A stretch of 64,000 bases of DNA from Onchocerca volvulus (taxonomy: Eukaryota > Nematoda > Chromadorea > Rhabditida > Onchocercidae), in contig HG738137.1 in NCBI GenBank assembly GCA_000499405.2, forward strand, positions 25,907,832 to 25,971,831, read 5' to 3'. This document shows positions 62,501 to 64,000 of the stretch, in pieces. Under the pieces are notes generated by a model. That model worked only from the letters and a program-made list of their open reading frames with translations, was not told where the DNA came from and made no database searches. The translations under genes and the position numbers were made by a program. Every line of letters starts with the position of its first letter. Positions within the stretch are counted from its first letter, which is position 1.

Positions 62501-64000
62501 TGTGAGCCTCTTACGTATTATCAGGACATGCACTGCTATTAAATGATTCAACAGTGCTGTTTCGTAACAATATATGAATTCAAAAATCTTTAACCAGCTG
62601 GGAGAACAAAAATTCAAAATACTTCCACAGACTCACTTTCTCGAATATGACGCGATGATGGTGAAAGATGAGAATGGAAGTCAGGTGATGTTGCACACAT
62701 GGAATCTTGTTGAACGACAAGTTGCTCTACTGATGATTTAGAAGGAAGGACAAAGTCGACATGCCTGCGTTTTTCCAACCCTGCAGAGGATGTACCAGAT
62801 ACTGAAACTACCGGATGGATTGCATTTTGACGTCGTTTTTCCATTTCTAGTTTCTGCCTTTCAAGAGCTCTTTCCTGCTCTGTCTTATATTTGCTTGACA
62901 AAAGCTGGGCCTGAAACAACTTCGCAAGCATATCGCAAAATCAATCACTGCAAAATATTTATAGAAGTAAGCACTTCGATGACTACATAAGAATTATTTC
63001 TCTTATTTTTTATCGGAACTTTTTTAATGAATATTCATCACTACTGATATACAATATAGCGACTAAAAGTAAAGTTTATGAATAAATCACCAATACTTGC
63101 GAAGAATTTACCTGTTTGTCGAAAATAGAGTCTAGTACGTCAACAGGTGCTTGCATCCTTAATGGGACTTTTTTACGGAAAACTTGGTCTTTTGTTTTGT
63201 CAGTATTTGATAACGACAGTGGTGGAGTGAAAGCACGTTTTGTTTTTTCCTATAAAAAAGCTTGTTTATATAATGGAATAATATGTGATCAACAAGTTCG
63301 AAAGATATTTAAAAAATTATACACTTCCTTTTAATTTTGAATGTTTTGCTTGACTGTATAAATAAAATACAATTTATCAATTTCCTGAAAAGAGTGATAG
63401 ATCCATCAAATTATACCCGCAAATCAACATTTGAACTATAGAATAAAGGTATTTTAAATAGCATAATTACCGTTTGTGGTGTACTGACCAGTGTCGCATC
63501 AGGATTCACTTTTCCGTCTTTTGTGATTAATTCGATTGAACAGGATGGAGCTTCTTTCCGTTTCAGTTCCGATGTCCTTTCAATGGTAGTTTTTAAAAGA
63601 TTCGTTTTAAACTTGATTCTGATCGAGCCTTTTGAAATCAATGCTTTAGCTGATTTTTCATTCACACTGACAATGTTTGCTGGTTTTGATGATTCTATGG
63701 AAAATGATTTCGAACACCGTTCTCGAGTACTTCTCTCATCTTCCTTTCTAATCACTTGATCCTCCTCAGAAATCAGCTTTATTGCAGAAGCTTCTGCCAT
63801 TTCATTTATTCCATTATCATCTTTGCTGATATTGTCAGCATATATCTGTCCTTCTTCAAGTAAAGCTTTCCGAGATTTCTTTCCTTTTCTTGTTTTATAA
63901 AGCCATTTTAATTCTTCATCATCACTGGAGCCAGTCAATTCTTCTTCTGCTAATATTTTTTCAGTAATATTTTTGTCGTGCTTCGGGTTCTGACGTTTGC
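56541..64000 (-). CDS. hnRNP U / UL1-type protein: long N-terminus, SPRY, P-loop kinase-like domain
   Basis: Partial; 5' end is off the right edge. Exons: 63471-64000, 63112-63249, 62637-62910, 61362-62092, 60898-61073, 60673-60788, 60127-60380, 59714-59779, 59489-59674, 59231-59326, 58943-59059, 58561-58851, 58236-58391, 57977-58129, 57607-57721, 57097-57199, 56867-57003, 56719-56797, 56541-56616. All phases agree (1263 residues here). The first 739 or so are low-complexity, Ser/Glu-rich, with a proline-8 run and acidic DEKYEEDDSED. SPRY (about 740-990): FALMWGGARSTYGI, NIRIGWS, LGEAPHSYAYD, GVAF and FPHICTKN. Kinase-like: Walker A GLPGVGKTTW, GRWD, RRRRNYIIDQTNV, ARRRKLSQF. The family binds RNA/chromatin in the nucleus and acts in transcription and splicing. 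No SAP or RGG region seen in the window. Last two exons are less certain. Confidence 0.88.
60024..60040. repeat. AT microsatellite in an hnRNP U-like intron
   Basis: Eight TA units in the intron between exons 59714-59779 and 60127-60380. Confidence 0.8.

Noticed and set aside
1..64000. CRISPR arrays, bacterial operons, Wolbachia insertions
   Set aside because: No regularly spaced repeats or bacterial-type gene runs; all identified genes are eukaryotic and intron-containing or retroelement-derived.

Overview
This is an AT-rich (roughly 70% A+T) stretch of a nematode nuclear genome. The evidence is short AT-rich introns with TTTTCAG acceptors, a likely spliced-leader acceptor a few bases before a start codon, nematode-type homologues of NPC1, BCAR3/NSP, SLO-2, ELO and hnRNP U, and BEL/Pao retrotransposon sequence. 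A spirurid/filarial-type worm fits the composition, but the species cannot be fixed from this window. Two N runs mark assembly gaps (32143-32146 and 53042-53049).

Layout. At 1305-1554 (-) lies the first coding exon of an NPC1/NCR-like sterol transporter; the rest of that gene is off the left edge. At 6768-12811 (-) is a complete 11-exon gene for an SH2 + Cdc25-like adaptor of the BCAR3/SH2D3 (NSP) family. Its exon lengths sum to exactly 648 codons. One of its introns carries an antisense fragment of 28S rDNA next to a duplicated splice-site segment. From about 12.8 to 39.3 kb I see no convincing cellular gene. This desert holds simple repeats, a 33-bp minisatellite, a 198-bp MITE-like inverted-repeat element and a nested retrotransposon. 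In the nest, an LTR element of BEL/Pao type on + (31260-36629), with broken gag and env-like parts and no pol, is flanked on both sides by a decayed BEL pol on -.

At 39276-49254 (+) lies a SLO-2 (KCNT-like) potassium channel gene, reconstructed exon by exon from S1 to the stop. At 51800-52654 (+) is a single-exon fatty-acid elongase (ELO). At 56541 to beyond 64000 (-) is a 19-exon hnRNP U/UL1-type gene with SPRY and P-loop kinase-like domains behind an unusually long N-terminal region.

The genes are unrelated housekeeping or neuronal genes, each with its own promoter region, and no operon is evident. Exon boundaries were chosen by hand from GT/GC-AG signals, reading-frame phase and family similarity. 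No alignment or gene finder was run.
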